A DNA stretch of 64,000 bases from an uncultured Caulobacterales bacterium (GTDB lineage: Bacteria > Pseudomonadota > Alphaproteobacteria > Caulobacterales > Caulobacteraceae). The translations under genes and the position numbers were made by a program. Position 1 is the first letter of the stretch. Each line of letters begins with the position of its first letter. The notes under the pieces were generated by a model that saw only the letters and a program-made list of their open reading frames with translations, searched no databases and was not told the origin of the DNA. Location: the NCBI GenBank assembly GCA_903884425.1, contig CAISEP010000016.1:1-64000 (forward strand), in the 5' to 3' direction. This document shows, piece by piece, positions 8,219 to 15,729 of this stretch.

Positions 8219-9427
8219 TCAGGACAGGAAGGCCCCGCGACCGGCCCCGCCGACCGCGACCTGGGTGGCGGCAGGAATGGCCGCCGTGGCCGGGGCATCC
8301 ATCACCTTCTTGAAGGCGGTGCGGAACTTGGCCATGTCGTCCGGCGTGCCGACGCTGACCCGGACGGCGTTCGGCCACACCGGCCAGACCCGGCCGATAT
8401 AGACGTTCTGCGCCTGCAGGGCGGCGATCACCGAATGGGCATCGCGGCCGGTCTGGATCATGAAGCAGTTGGACTTGGGCTCGCCCACCAGCTTGTAGCC
8501 ATTGGCCTTCAGCCAGGCGAAGGTCTCGTTGCGGGTGTCCGCCAGCCACTTCTTGCGGGCGGGGATCAGGTCCGGGTCGGTGATCGAGGCATGGGCCGCG
8601 GCCAGCGCCGTCACCGGCATCTGGTTCTGCAGATAGGGCTCGAGCTTGGCCAGCAGGTCCGGACGGCCCATGGCGATGCCGCAGCGGATGCCCGCCATGC
8701 CGTAGATCTTGGAGAAGGTCCGCAGGATGATCAGTTCCTTGCCGGCGGCGACCATGTCCACCACCGACTGCTCGTCGGACAGGTGGATATAGGCCTCGTC
8801 CACCAGCAGCAGGGAGCCCGCGGGCTTGTTCTCCAGCGCCCAGAGGATGTCCTCCCGGGGGGTGATGGTGCCGGTCGGGTTGTTGGGGTTGCAGATGTAG
8901 ATGACCCCGGCAGACGGATCGGCGGCCACCATGGCCTTCACGTCATGGCCGATGGCGGCGGTCAGGGGCACCTTGTGCACCGGCGCCTTGGTGACGGCGG
9001 CGGCCACCACCGGCGACTCGTAGGACGGATCGGCGGTCACCAGGCTGCGGGTGGGGGATGTGTAGGCCAGCACTGTGTAGTGCAGCGGCTCCGACGACCC
9101 GGCATAGACGGCCACGTTCTCCGGCTTCAGGCCGTGCTGCGCGGCATAGGTGTTGACGAAGGTCGCCTGGATGCCCGTGCGGTCATAGCGTCCGCCGAGG
9201 GGGGCGATCTTGGTGATGGCCTCCAGCGCGGCCTTGCTCGGCCCGAGGGGGTTTTCGTTGGCGTTGATGATCACCGCATCCGGCGGCAGCACGCCCATGC
9301 GCTGGGAGGCCAGCTTGGCGTGGGCCAGGGTGGCCTCGGTCATGATCGGGGCGGCCGCGGCAACCGCGGTGCTCCACAGGAAGGCCCGGCGACCGAGGGT
9401 CGAGGGATCGGAGGCGGTGTCAGTCAT
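8219..9427 (-). CDS. Exported HisC-like PLP aminotransferase
   Basis: A 402-residue fold-type I aminotransferase of the histidinol-phosphate aminotransferase group. It shows NANENPLGPS (55-64), the ICNPNNPTGT strand (178-187), the LVDEAYIHL segment and the PLP lysine Lys240 in RTFSKIYG. In front lies a leader with a twin-arginine pair (GRRAFLW, residues 12-18) and an Ala-rich core ending near Ala36, as in Tat substrates that are folded with cofactor before export. There are no his genes around, so it is not the biosynthetic HisC; periplasmic relatives have no settled substrate. ATG 9427 is preceded by GAGG. A strong stem-loop follows the stop. Confidence 0.82.
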   Translation of the reverse strand: MTDTASDPSTLGRRAFLWSTAVAAAAPIMTEATLAHAKLASQRMGVLPPDAVIINANENPLGPSKAALEAITKIAPLGGRYDRTGIQATFVNTYAAQHGLKPENVAVYAGSSEPLHYTVLAYTSPTRSLVTADPSYESPVVAAAVTKAPVHKVPLTAAIGHDVKAMVAADPSAGVIYICNPNNPTGTITPREDILWALENKPAGSLLLVDEAYIHLSDEQSVVDMVAAGKELIILRTFSKIYGMAGIRCGIAMGRPDLLAKLEPYLQNQMPVTALAAAHASITDPDLIPARKKWLADTRNETFAWLKANGYKLVGEPKSNCFMIQTGRDAHSVIAALQAQNVYIGRVWPVWPNAVRVSVGTPDDMAKFRTAFKKVMDAPATAAIPAATQVAVGGAGRGAFLS

Positions 9428-9709
9428 GATCTTGTCCTCAGCATCTGAAACAGGCTCGTCGAATCCGCCGATGGCCCGGGCGTCGTCACCGTCACCCCGG
9501 GGGCCAGGCAGAGACCGGGACATCCCCGGTGCCGCTCGCGATCCGACCGGTCCCTGAGCATCCTGCGGATTCCCCCTCCACGCAACCGATCCTGCGCCCC
9601 GGTGATCGACGGCGAAGGGAAGTCGCCCGCTTTTCATGCACCCGGCCCGCCGGATGACCGATCGGTTGCCGTGTCTGCCCCCGGATTGGGCAGGCGGCGG
9701 GGGCGGGCC

Positions 9710-10819
9710 TCAGTGGCGGGGGGCGGGGTCGTCGCGCAGGCTCGCCACATAGGCGCGGACGAGCGCCAGCCCCTCCGCATGGACCAGGCTGCGGCCCAGC
9801 TGCGGCATCATCACCCCGGGCTCCGTCGAGGCCATGCGGTAGACCAGGATGGAGTGATCCGGGTCCCCCGGCGCAATGGCGAAGGAGAGGCCGCCGGACG
9901 CCCGGCCCGCCGCCACCGGCCGCTTGCCCACGCCCACGGCCGACATGTCCTTCTGTTCCAGCTCGAGATAGAGGCCGCTGTTGCTGGCAAAGCCCTGCGG
10001 GTTGTGGCAGTGGCCGCAGTTGCCGTCGAGATAGGCCCGCACCCGGTCCGCCAGGGGCTCGGCCGGATCGTCCCAGACGGCGGTGCGCGGCACGGCGGCA
10101 GGGGCGGGGGCCCCGGCGAGGACCCCCAGGCGGCTCAGCCGGGCAAGCTGGTTCTCGCCCCCCGGGACCGCCTCGAGGGGGCCGTTGAGATTGCGCGCCT
10201 TGGGACCGATGGGCGACAGCCGACCCTCGACGCTGTGGCAGGTCTTGCACTGGTTCACGTTGGGCACGCCGTAGTCGATGTCCAGCGCCTGCCCGGCCCG
10301 GTCGATCACATGGACCGGGAGGCGCGCCCCTGCCCGCTTCAGCACCGCATCGGTCCCGGCGGCGTTCCAGACATAGGTGCTGGCCGCCCATCCGTCTGGC
10401 TTGCGGATCAGGAGGCGGGTCTCCACCGGGTGCACCCCAACCGTCGGCCGACGCAGGTCCGCCGGATAGCTGAAGGTCTTGACCAGCACGCTGCCCACCG
10501 GAAAGTCCGGCAGCCCGGCCCCGGCATAGCGCAGCTGCGTGCCCGGCGGCACGTAGAGCCAGCGGGACTTCAGGGCATAGTCGGTGAACAGGGGCGTGTT
10601 CAGGCTGTAGGGGACGAGCCCCGGGGCCGGGGTCCGCGCCTCCCCGCCGACGAACAGGTGATAGGCCGACAGCGTCGGGGCCGGGTCCGGCTGCATCAGC
10701 CGCGCCGTATCGATCCCCTCGCCCCCCGACAGGGCCGCAAGACCGCCCATCACCGCGGCGGCGAGGCCGCCCAGCAGGCCATTGAGCAGACCGGCCAGAC
10801 CGGCCCCCGTACCCGTCAT
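9710..10819 (-). CDS. Dihaem c-type cytochrome, SO2930 family
   Basis: A 369-residue protein with two haem-binding motifs, CKTCH (191-195) and CGHCH (268-272), and a conserved long N-terminal region (YSLNTPLFTDYALKSRW) characteristic of the SO2930-type family. The first 30 residues are hydrophobic and can export it to the periplasm. The last part contains MMPQLGRS, where a methionine could serve as an axial ligand. The gene overlaps the preceding beta-helix gene by ATGA at 10816-10819, so the two are translationally coupled. This gene pair recurs in other proteobacteria; its role is unknown but must involve electron transfer in the envelope. Confidence 0.85.
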   Translation of the reverse strand: MTGTGAGLAGLLNGLLGGLAAAVMGGLAALSGGEGIDTARLMQPDPAPTLSAYHLFVGGEARTPAPGLVPYSLNTPLFTDYALKSRWLYVPPGTQLRYAGAGLPDFPVGSVLVKTFSYPADLRRPTVGVHPVETRLLIRKPDGWAASTYVWNAAGTDAVLKRAGARLPVHVIDRAGQALDIDYGVPNVNQCKTCHSVEGRLSPIGPKARNLNGPLEAVPGGENQLARLSRLGVLAGAPAPAAVPRTAVWDDPAEPLADRVRAYLDGNCGHCHNPQGFASNSGLYLELEQKDMSAVGVGKRPVAAGRASGGLSFAIAPGDPDHSILVYRMASTEPGVMMPQLGRSLVHAEGLALVRAYVASLRDDPAPRH

Positions 10820-12084
10820 CGCCCGGACGATCCGGAGGACCGGCGATCCCCCATCCAGCCGGGCAGCTCCACCGGCGGCGGGGCGGGCAGCTTCAGCTCG
10901 GCCCCGAGACTGGGGGTGACCGCCGGGTTGGCGGAGGTGACCGGCGTGCCCTGGAGCCGGAGCTGCAGATTGACCACCGGCCCGTCCAGCAGGCTCAGCC
11001 GCACGACGTCGGTGGAGTCCGCGCCGTCGGCCTGGCGGTAGCGGGTCACCCCGTCCCAGAAGGTGGGCGGGATCGATCCGCCGAGGATCTTCGCCAGGAT
11101 CGGCCCCCCGTCGAACTTCGGGGCAAAGCCGTTGTGTCCCAGGTGGTTGTCATGGCTCGACACGTCCCGGGGCAGGGGATTGTAGGTCGGGTCCTTGAAG
11201 GCGTTGAGATAGGCCACCAGCAGGATGCCTGCACTGGCATTGCCGTCCACCACATTGTCGAACAGGTGCACGTCCCGGTTGGCCATGACCATCAGCCCGG
11301 TGCCGGTGGGAACCGCGGCGACGATGTTGCCCTTCGGCGCGAAGTTCGGCGTGTCGTTGTCGACCACGCGATTGTGGAACACCCGGATGCCGTGACCGCC
11401 CATCTGCGGCAGGCCTGGCAGGTCGAACACCAGTATGCCCCCGGCATTGTGGGTGGACAGGTTGTCGTGCACGTCGGCGTGGTAGCAGTTCTCGATCTCG
11501 ATCCCGGCCACGTTGAAGCTGGCTTCGCTGTCACGGACCACGATCTCCTGGGACTGGCCCACATAGATGCCCGCGTCCGACGCTCCGCTGACCCGCACCC
11601 TGTCGATCAGCACGTGCTTCGACGACACCGGATAGACCCCGTAGGCGCCGTTGGTCTCCTTCGGTCCGCCGGTCCATTCCACCCGCAGGTTGCGGAAGAC
11701 GATGCCGTCCACCCCCTTGGCCTTGATGCCGTTGCCCTTGGCGTTCTCCACGGCCAGGCCTTCCACCACCGCATGGTCGCCGGTGATCAGGAAGCCGTCG
11801 GCGCCGGCCGTCTGGTGATCGAAGGCCAGCACCGTCCGGTCGGGCCCGGCCCCGGTCACCGTCACGCCGGGCTGGTCGAGGGACAGGCTGTCCGCCAGGT
11901 CGAAGCGTCCGGGCCCCAGCCGCACCACATCCCCGGCCCGGGCATCGATCAGGGCGGTCTGCAGGCGTTCCTGGGCGTCGGCACCGGCCTCCACCTGCAG
12001 GGTTCGCGCCTGCGCGGCGGTGGTCCAGACGAGGCCCGCGGCCAGCACCGGCAGGAGGGCTGTGGTGCGCAGAAGGTGGGACAT
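10816..12084 (-). CDS. Exported parallel beta-helix repeat protein
   Basis: A 422-residue protein with a signal peptide (residues 1-26, ending TAAQA) and repeated beta-helix turns. Repeats such as GVTVTGAGPDRT, AVVEGLAVENAKGNGIK, IVFRNLRVEWTGG and IVVRDSEASFNVAGIEIEN are the Asn/Asp/Gly-rich right-handed helix seen in pectin lyase-like carbohydrate-binding or -modifying enzymes. No catalytic pattern of a named lyase family is evident. It precedes and overlaps the SO2930-family cytochrome gene, matching a conserved two-gene cassette. It could be a glycan-active or surface-binding partner for the cytochrome. Confidence 0.82.
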   Translation of the reverse strand: MSHLLRTTALLPVLAAGLVWTTAAQARTLQVEAGADAQERLQTALIDARAGDVVRLGPGRFDLADSLSLDQPGVTVTGAGPDRTVLAFDHQTAGADGFLITGDHAVVEGLAVENAKGNGIKAKGVDGIVFRNLRVEWTGGPKETNGAYGVYPVSSKHVLIDRVRVSGASDAGIYVGQSQEIVVRDSEASFNVAGIEIENCYHADVHDNLSTHNAGGILVFDLPGLPQMGGHGIRVFHNRVVDNDTPNFAPKGNIVAAVPTGTGLMVMANRDVHLFDNVVDGNASAGILLVAYLNAFKDPTYNPLPRDVSSHDNHLGHNGFAPKFDGGPILAKILGGSIPPTFWDGVTRYRQADGADSTDVVRLSLLDGPVVNLQLRLQGTPVTSANPAVTPSLGAELKLPAPPPVELPGWMGDRRSSGSSGR

Positions 12085-12155
12085 GGGAAGACCTCGGGTC
12101 TGGACCGGACGGGGCCGGCGCGTCCACCCCATCGAACCGGGGTGCCGGGCCGGTG

Positions 12156-13496
12156 TCAACCGGCCGCGGGACCGGCGGCCAGCACCGTGTCGATCAGCCG
12201 CTCCTCCACCTCCGTCAGGGACGAGCGCCGCCCCGGACGCCGGCCGGTCTCGCGGATGCCGTTGACGGCATAGACCAGCGTCCGGCCGTCCCGCCGGTTC
12301 CAGAACAGGCCCGTCAGCCAGCCATAGGCATCCCCCAGATGTCCCTGCCAATCGGGGGAGTCCGCCCCGAAGAAGGCGTCGCCATCCGCGGGCCCGCGGC
12401 CCTGGGGAAGCTCCATGGCCAGACCATAGGCCTTGAACAGGCCGCTCACCCCCTCCCCCTCCGCCGTGTCGCCATTGGGGTGGGCGGGATCGAAGGTCCA
12501 GGCGGGGGTCTGCATCAGGTCCAGCGTTCCCGTCCCGATGATCCGCCGCCCGTCCAGGCGGCCGCCGTGCCGATAGAGGGCCGCCAGCCGGTCCATGTCC
12601 GACAGGCTCAGCCGCAGCCCGCCCTGCGGGGAGAACAGAAAGCCGTTGCGACCCAGCGCCAGGTCCGCCTCCGCCACTTCGGGACCGTCATGGGGCTGGG
12701 GGATCGCCGCATGGGGCCAGGGCGGGACCGTGCCGTCCACCTGGTCGGTCCAGCGCCCGTCCAGCCAGCGCAGGGCCGGGGCCGCCCGGGCCCGCTTCGC
12801 CGCGCTGACCCCGCTCCAGTTGTAGCCGGCATCGAGGCCCAGCGGCGCCAGCACGGTGCGGGTCATGTAGCGGTCGAACCGCTCGCCGGTCACCGCCTCC
12901 AGCATCTGGGCGATGAGGCAGAAGTTCACGTCGGCATAGGCAAACCACCGGCCCGGCGGATGCTGCGGCGGGCCGAACCAGGCCCCGCCGTCGAAATGCC
13001 GCCCGCCCGGCTCGAAGGCCTCCCGCAGGTCGTGACCCGCCGGAACCGGATAGGAGGGACCGTTGCGCAGGCCGCTGGTGTGGGACAGGAGGTGACGCAC
13101 CGTGATCGGCTGGTCGGGAAAGGCCGGGTGCCGCAGCCGGAAGCCCAGCCGCGCACCCGCATCGTCGTCCAGGGCGATGCGCCCCTCCTCCAGAAGCCGC
13201 AGGAACCCCGTGGTCGCCACCATCTTGGAGACCGACGCCACCCGGAACGGATCGTCCAGGCGAAAGGGCGCGAAGCCGTCCTGTACGGAAGCCGCACGCC
13301 GCCGCCCCACCCCTTCGGCGAACAGGGTCCGCCCGTCGCCCCCGCGCAGGATGGCACCGGCGCTGACCACCCCGTCCGGCCCCTCGCTCAACAGGGAGGC
13401 CAGGGAGCGGTCCGGCGCAGCGGCGGCGGCCCGCCCCACCCGGGCACCGAGGCCGACAAGGCCGGACAGGGCCAGCATCAGGGTTCGCCGGTTCAT
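12156..13496 (-). CDS. Class C beta-lactamase-like serine hydrolase, exported
   Basis: A 446-residue penicillin-binding-fold protein. The catalytic SVSK is at residues 88-91, followed by the LLSHTSGLRNG segment typical of the esterase/beta-lactamase-related group and a YADVNFCLIAQ stretch at the position of the second motif. Residues 1-24 form a leader starting MNRRTLML, compatible with Tat or Sec export. Such proteins act as esterases, peptidases or DD-peptidases more often than as lactamases; nothing here supports antibiotic resistance. The start at ATG 13496 places the leader correctly. Confidence 0.8.
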   Translation of the reverse strand: MNRRTLMLALSGLVGLGARVGRAAAAAPDRSLASLLSEGPDGVVSAGAILRGGDGRTLFAEGVGRRRAASVQDGFAPFRLDDPFRVASVSKMVATTGFLRLLEEGRIALDDDAGARLGFRLRHPAFPDQPITVRHLLSHTSGLRNGPSYPVPAGHDLREAFEPGGRHFDGGAWFGPPQHPPGRWFAYADVNFCLIAQMLEAVTGERFDRYMTRTVLAPLGLDAGYNWSGVSAAKRARAAPALRWLDGRWTDQVDGTVPPWPHAAIPQPHDGPEVAEADLALGRNGFLFSPQGGLRLSLSDMDRLAALYRHGGRLDGRRIIGTGTLDLMQTPAWTFDPAHPNGDTAEGEGVSGLFKAYGLAMELPQGRGPADGDAFFGADSPDWQGHLGDAYGWLTGLFWNRRDGRTLVYAVNGIRETGRRPGRRSSLTEVEERLIDTVLAAGPAAG

Positions 13497-13644
13497 CTCT
13501 CACCTCGACGGGGCCCGGCCTCCGGGACCGGCAGCGCGGGTGCCCCTGCCGACCCGACCGCCTCCGTCGAGCCTAGCGCAAACCCGGAAAAAGCCAGAGC
13601 CTGTTCCGGCACCTCACGACAGCCGGCGTTTGAGAGGAGAGACA

Positions 13645-13740
13645 TCAATATGTTCTGAATTTATATTATTGTTACTCAATATTAAATATTAATTCTATAT
13701 TAACGAGCAATAATAATAGTGTGACAATTTGCCCAATATA
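13645..13740. promoter_or_regulatory. AT-rich intergenic promoter island
   Basis: About 95 bp dominated by A and T (runs such as TTATATTATT and ATTAAATATTAATTC) inside DNA that is otherwise about 70% GC. It lies between the minus-strand serine hydrolase (start 13496) and the plus-strand small membrane protein (start 13797), so it can serve both. No single -35/-10 pair stands out clearly enough to name. Confidence 0.45.
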
Positions 13741-13796
13741 CTTCCCTCGTCCGCGATGCGTTGATGCCGGTTCAGACCACATCTGGGGAAGGCCAC

Positions 13797-13940
13797 ATGC
13801 CGCGGACGCTCAAGCCGGGCCATCTCAGTCCCGAGCCGGACCGACCCGGCGGCGGGGGGCACCACCGGATGGTCGTGTGGGGACTGGTCGCCATGACCGT
13901 GGTCTCGTCGGTCTGGCTGATGTTCGGCGCGCCCATCTAG
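13797..13940 (+). CDS. Small single-pass membrane protein (47 aa)
   Basis: A 47-codon frame from ATG 13797 to TAG 13938-13940. It has a good ribosome-binding site (GGGGAAGG, 4-5 bases upstream) and follows an AT-rich promoter island. The first 24 residues are polar (Pro, Gly, His, Arg); the rest is one hydrophobic helix (VVWGLVAMTVVSSVWLMFG). A small, positively charged cytoplasmic end followed by a membrane helix is the usual shape of small regulatory or structural membrane proteins. I do not recognise a family. Confidence 0.5.
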   Translation: MPRTLKPGHLSPEPDRPGGGGHHRMVVWGLVAMTVVSSVWLMFGAPI

Positions 13941-14031
13941 AAACGGGGCTGGCCGTTGCCGCCCACCGGCGCTAGACGGGGCCGCACGACCCTGCACCCC
14001 CCACCGGTCAGGGCGCAGAAGGACCGTCCCC

Positions 14032-14913
14032 ATGGCCACATCGTCTATGCCCGCCCCCACCTATTCCCTCGGCGGCCGCCCGGTTGGGCGGATGGGCTAT
14101 GGGGCCATGCAGCTGGCGGGGCCGGGGGTGTTCGGCCCGCCCCGGGACCGGGACGAGGCCCTGGCCGTGCTGCGCGCCGCCGTGGAGGCCGGGGTGAACC
14201 ACATCGACACCAGCGACTTCTACGGCCCCCACGTCACCAACCACCTGATCCGCGAGGCACTGGCCCCCTATCCGGACGACCTGGTCATCGTCACCAAGGT
14301 GGGCGCGCGGCGGGGGGCGGATGCCTCCTGGAACCCGGCCTTCTCCCCGCAGGACCTGACGGCGGCGGTGCATGACAACCTGCGCCATCTGGGCGTGGAC
14401 GCGCTGGACGTGGTCAATCTGCGGGCGATGTTCAGTCACCACGGACCGGCGGAAGGCTCCATCGAGGCCCCGCTCACGGTCCTGGCGGAGCTGCAGCGCC
14501 AGGGCCTGATCCGGCACATCGGCCTGTCCAACATCACCCCGGCCCAGCTGCGGGAGGGGCAGTCCATCTGCCCCATCGTCTGCGTGCAGAACCACTACAA
14601 CATCGTCCACCGGGGGGACGACGCCCTGATCGACCAGCTGGCGGCCGAGGGCGTGGCCTATGTGCCCTTCTTCCCCCTGGGCGGATTTTCCCCGCTGCAG
14701 CACGAACGCCTCGACGCCGTGGCCGGTCGGCTGGGGGTCACGCCGATGCAGGCGGCCCTGGCCTGGCTGCTGCATCGCCGGCCGAACATCCTGCTGATCC
14801 CGGGCACCTCGTCCCTCGCCCACCTGCGGGAGAACCTGGCGGCGGCGAGCCTGTCCCTGACACCCCAGGACCTGGCGGAGCTGGACGCCGTGGGCCACCC
14901 GACGGCGGGCTGA
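14032..14913 (+). CDS. Aldo/keto reductase
   Basis: A 293-residue NADPH-dependent oxidoreductase with an (alpha/beta)8 barrel. The AKR tetrad is visible: Asp and Tyr in HIDTSDFYGPH, Lys in VIVTKVGAR, and His in CVQNHYN. The C-terminal phosphate-binding part reads ILLIPGTSSLAHLRENL. Of the AKRs it most resembles the short group that includes pyridoxal reductase and related proteins, but substrate assignment is not safe. AAGGA precedes ATG 14032. The gene stands alone and converges on the alpha/beta-hydrolase gene. Confidence 0.85.
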   Translation: MATSSMPAPTYSLGGRPVGRMGYGAMQLAGPGVFGPPRDRDEALAVLRAAVEAGVNHIDTSDFYGPHVTNHLIREALAPYPDDLVIVTKVGARRGADASWNPAFSPQDLTAAVHDNLRHLGVDALDVVNLRAMFSHHGPAEGSIEAPLTVLAELQRQGLIRHIGLSNITPAQLREGQSICPIVCVQNHYNIVHRGDDALIDQLAAEGVAYVPFFPLGGFSPLQHERLDAVAGRLGVTPMQAALAWLLHRRPNILLIPGTSSLAHLRENLAAASLSLTPQDLAELDAVGHPTAG

Positions 14914-14938
14914 TCCCGCGCGCCGGGACGGCCGCCGG

Positions 14939-15700
14939 TCAGGGGCGATCCGGTGCCGAAAGATAGCCGGTGAGGGCCGCCGCCAGTCCCGGATCACTGA
15001 CCGCGCTGAGGTGGTCGCCGGAGACGATCCGCACCTCCCCCGCCGGAAGCAGGGCGGCCAGGGCCTCGGCCGAGCCATTGTCCTGGTCCCGGTCGCCGCT
15101 GACCACCAGGGTCGGGGTCGGAAGGCCGCGGAGATCGTCCTCGGTCGTGGCCGCGAAGGAGGCCAGCACCCCCAGCAGGGCCCCCGGCTTCAGGCCCCGG
15201 GCGGCCATCATGGCCTGGATCACCCGGCCGGAGCGGGGATCGGCCGCGGCCTCCCCGTGGCGGATGCCGTCCTCGAACATGGCCGCCCGGGCCCCGGCCT
15301 GCATGATGCCGCTGTCGCCCATGCCGCCCAGCACCGCCCGTCCCGGCCGGGCCCCGCGGACCATCATCCGCACCGCCGTCCGCGCCCCCAGGGAATAGCC
15401 CACGAGGTCGTAGTCCGAGAACCCCAGATGGGCGATCAGGGCCGCCTGGTCCATGGCCAGGGTGTCCGGCTTCCAGAAGGCCAGGTCCTCCGGTGCCGCG
15501 GACGCCCCATGTCCGCGCAGGTCCGGCAGGATCACCTGCCGCCCCAGCGCCGCCACCGCCGCGGCCAGGCCCGGCGCGATCCAGTTGGACGGGCCATCGG
15601 CCAGGAAGCCGTGGATCATCAGGGTCGGCCGCCCCGTGCCCAGGGTGCGCCAGGCGATCGACTGGCCGTCGAAGCTCTCGAAGCGATGGATCTCGTCCAT
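14939..15700 (-). CDS. Alpha/beta-fold hydrolase
   Basis: A 253-residue single-domain hydrolase. The oxyanion segment MIHGF (around residue 33), DLRGHG, nucleophile elbow GYSLG, the acid strand PTLVVSGDRDQ and the late catalytic His in SGDHLS are all present, so the Ser-Asp-His triad is complete. No signal peptide. Proteins of this type hydrolyse esters, lactones or C-C bonds; nothing narrows it here. ATG 15700 was chosen at the first Met in front of the hydrolase domain. It is 29 bp before the M13 peptidase stop on the same strand and may be read through with it. Confidence 0.82.
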   Translation of the reverse strand: MDEIHRFESFDGQSIAWRTLGTGRPTLMIHGFLADGPSNWIAPGLAAAVAALGRQVILPDLRGHGASAAPEDLAFWKPDTLAMDQAALIAHLGFSDYDLVGYSLGARTAVRMMVRGARPGRAVLGGMGDSGIMQAGARAAMFEDGIRHGEAAADPRSGRVIQAMMAARGLKPGALLGVLASFAATTEDDLRGLPTPTLVVSGDRDQDNGSAEALAALLPAGEVRIVSGDHLSAVSDPGLAAALTGYLSAPDRP

Positions 15701-15729
15701 TCCGGTCTCCCTTGCCGCCGCGGCGCGAC

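Noticed and set aside
12156-13496. The class C beta-lactamase fold protein as an antibiotic resistance gene
   Set aside because: The motifs are those of the broad esterase/peptidase relatives; there is no AmpR neighbour or other sign of a true lactamase.
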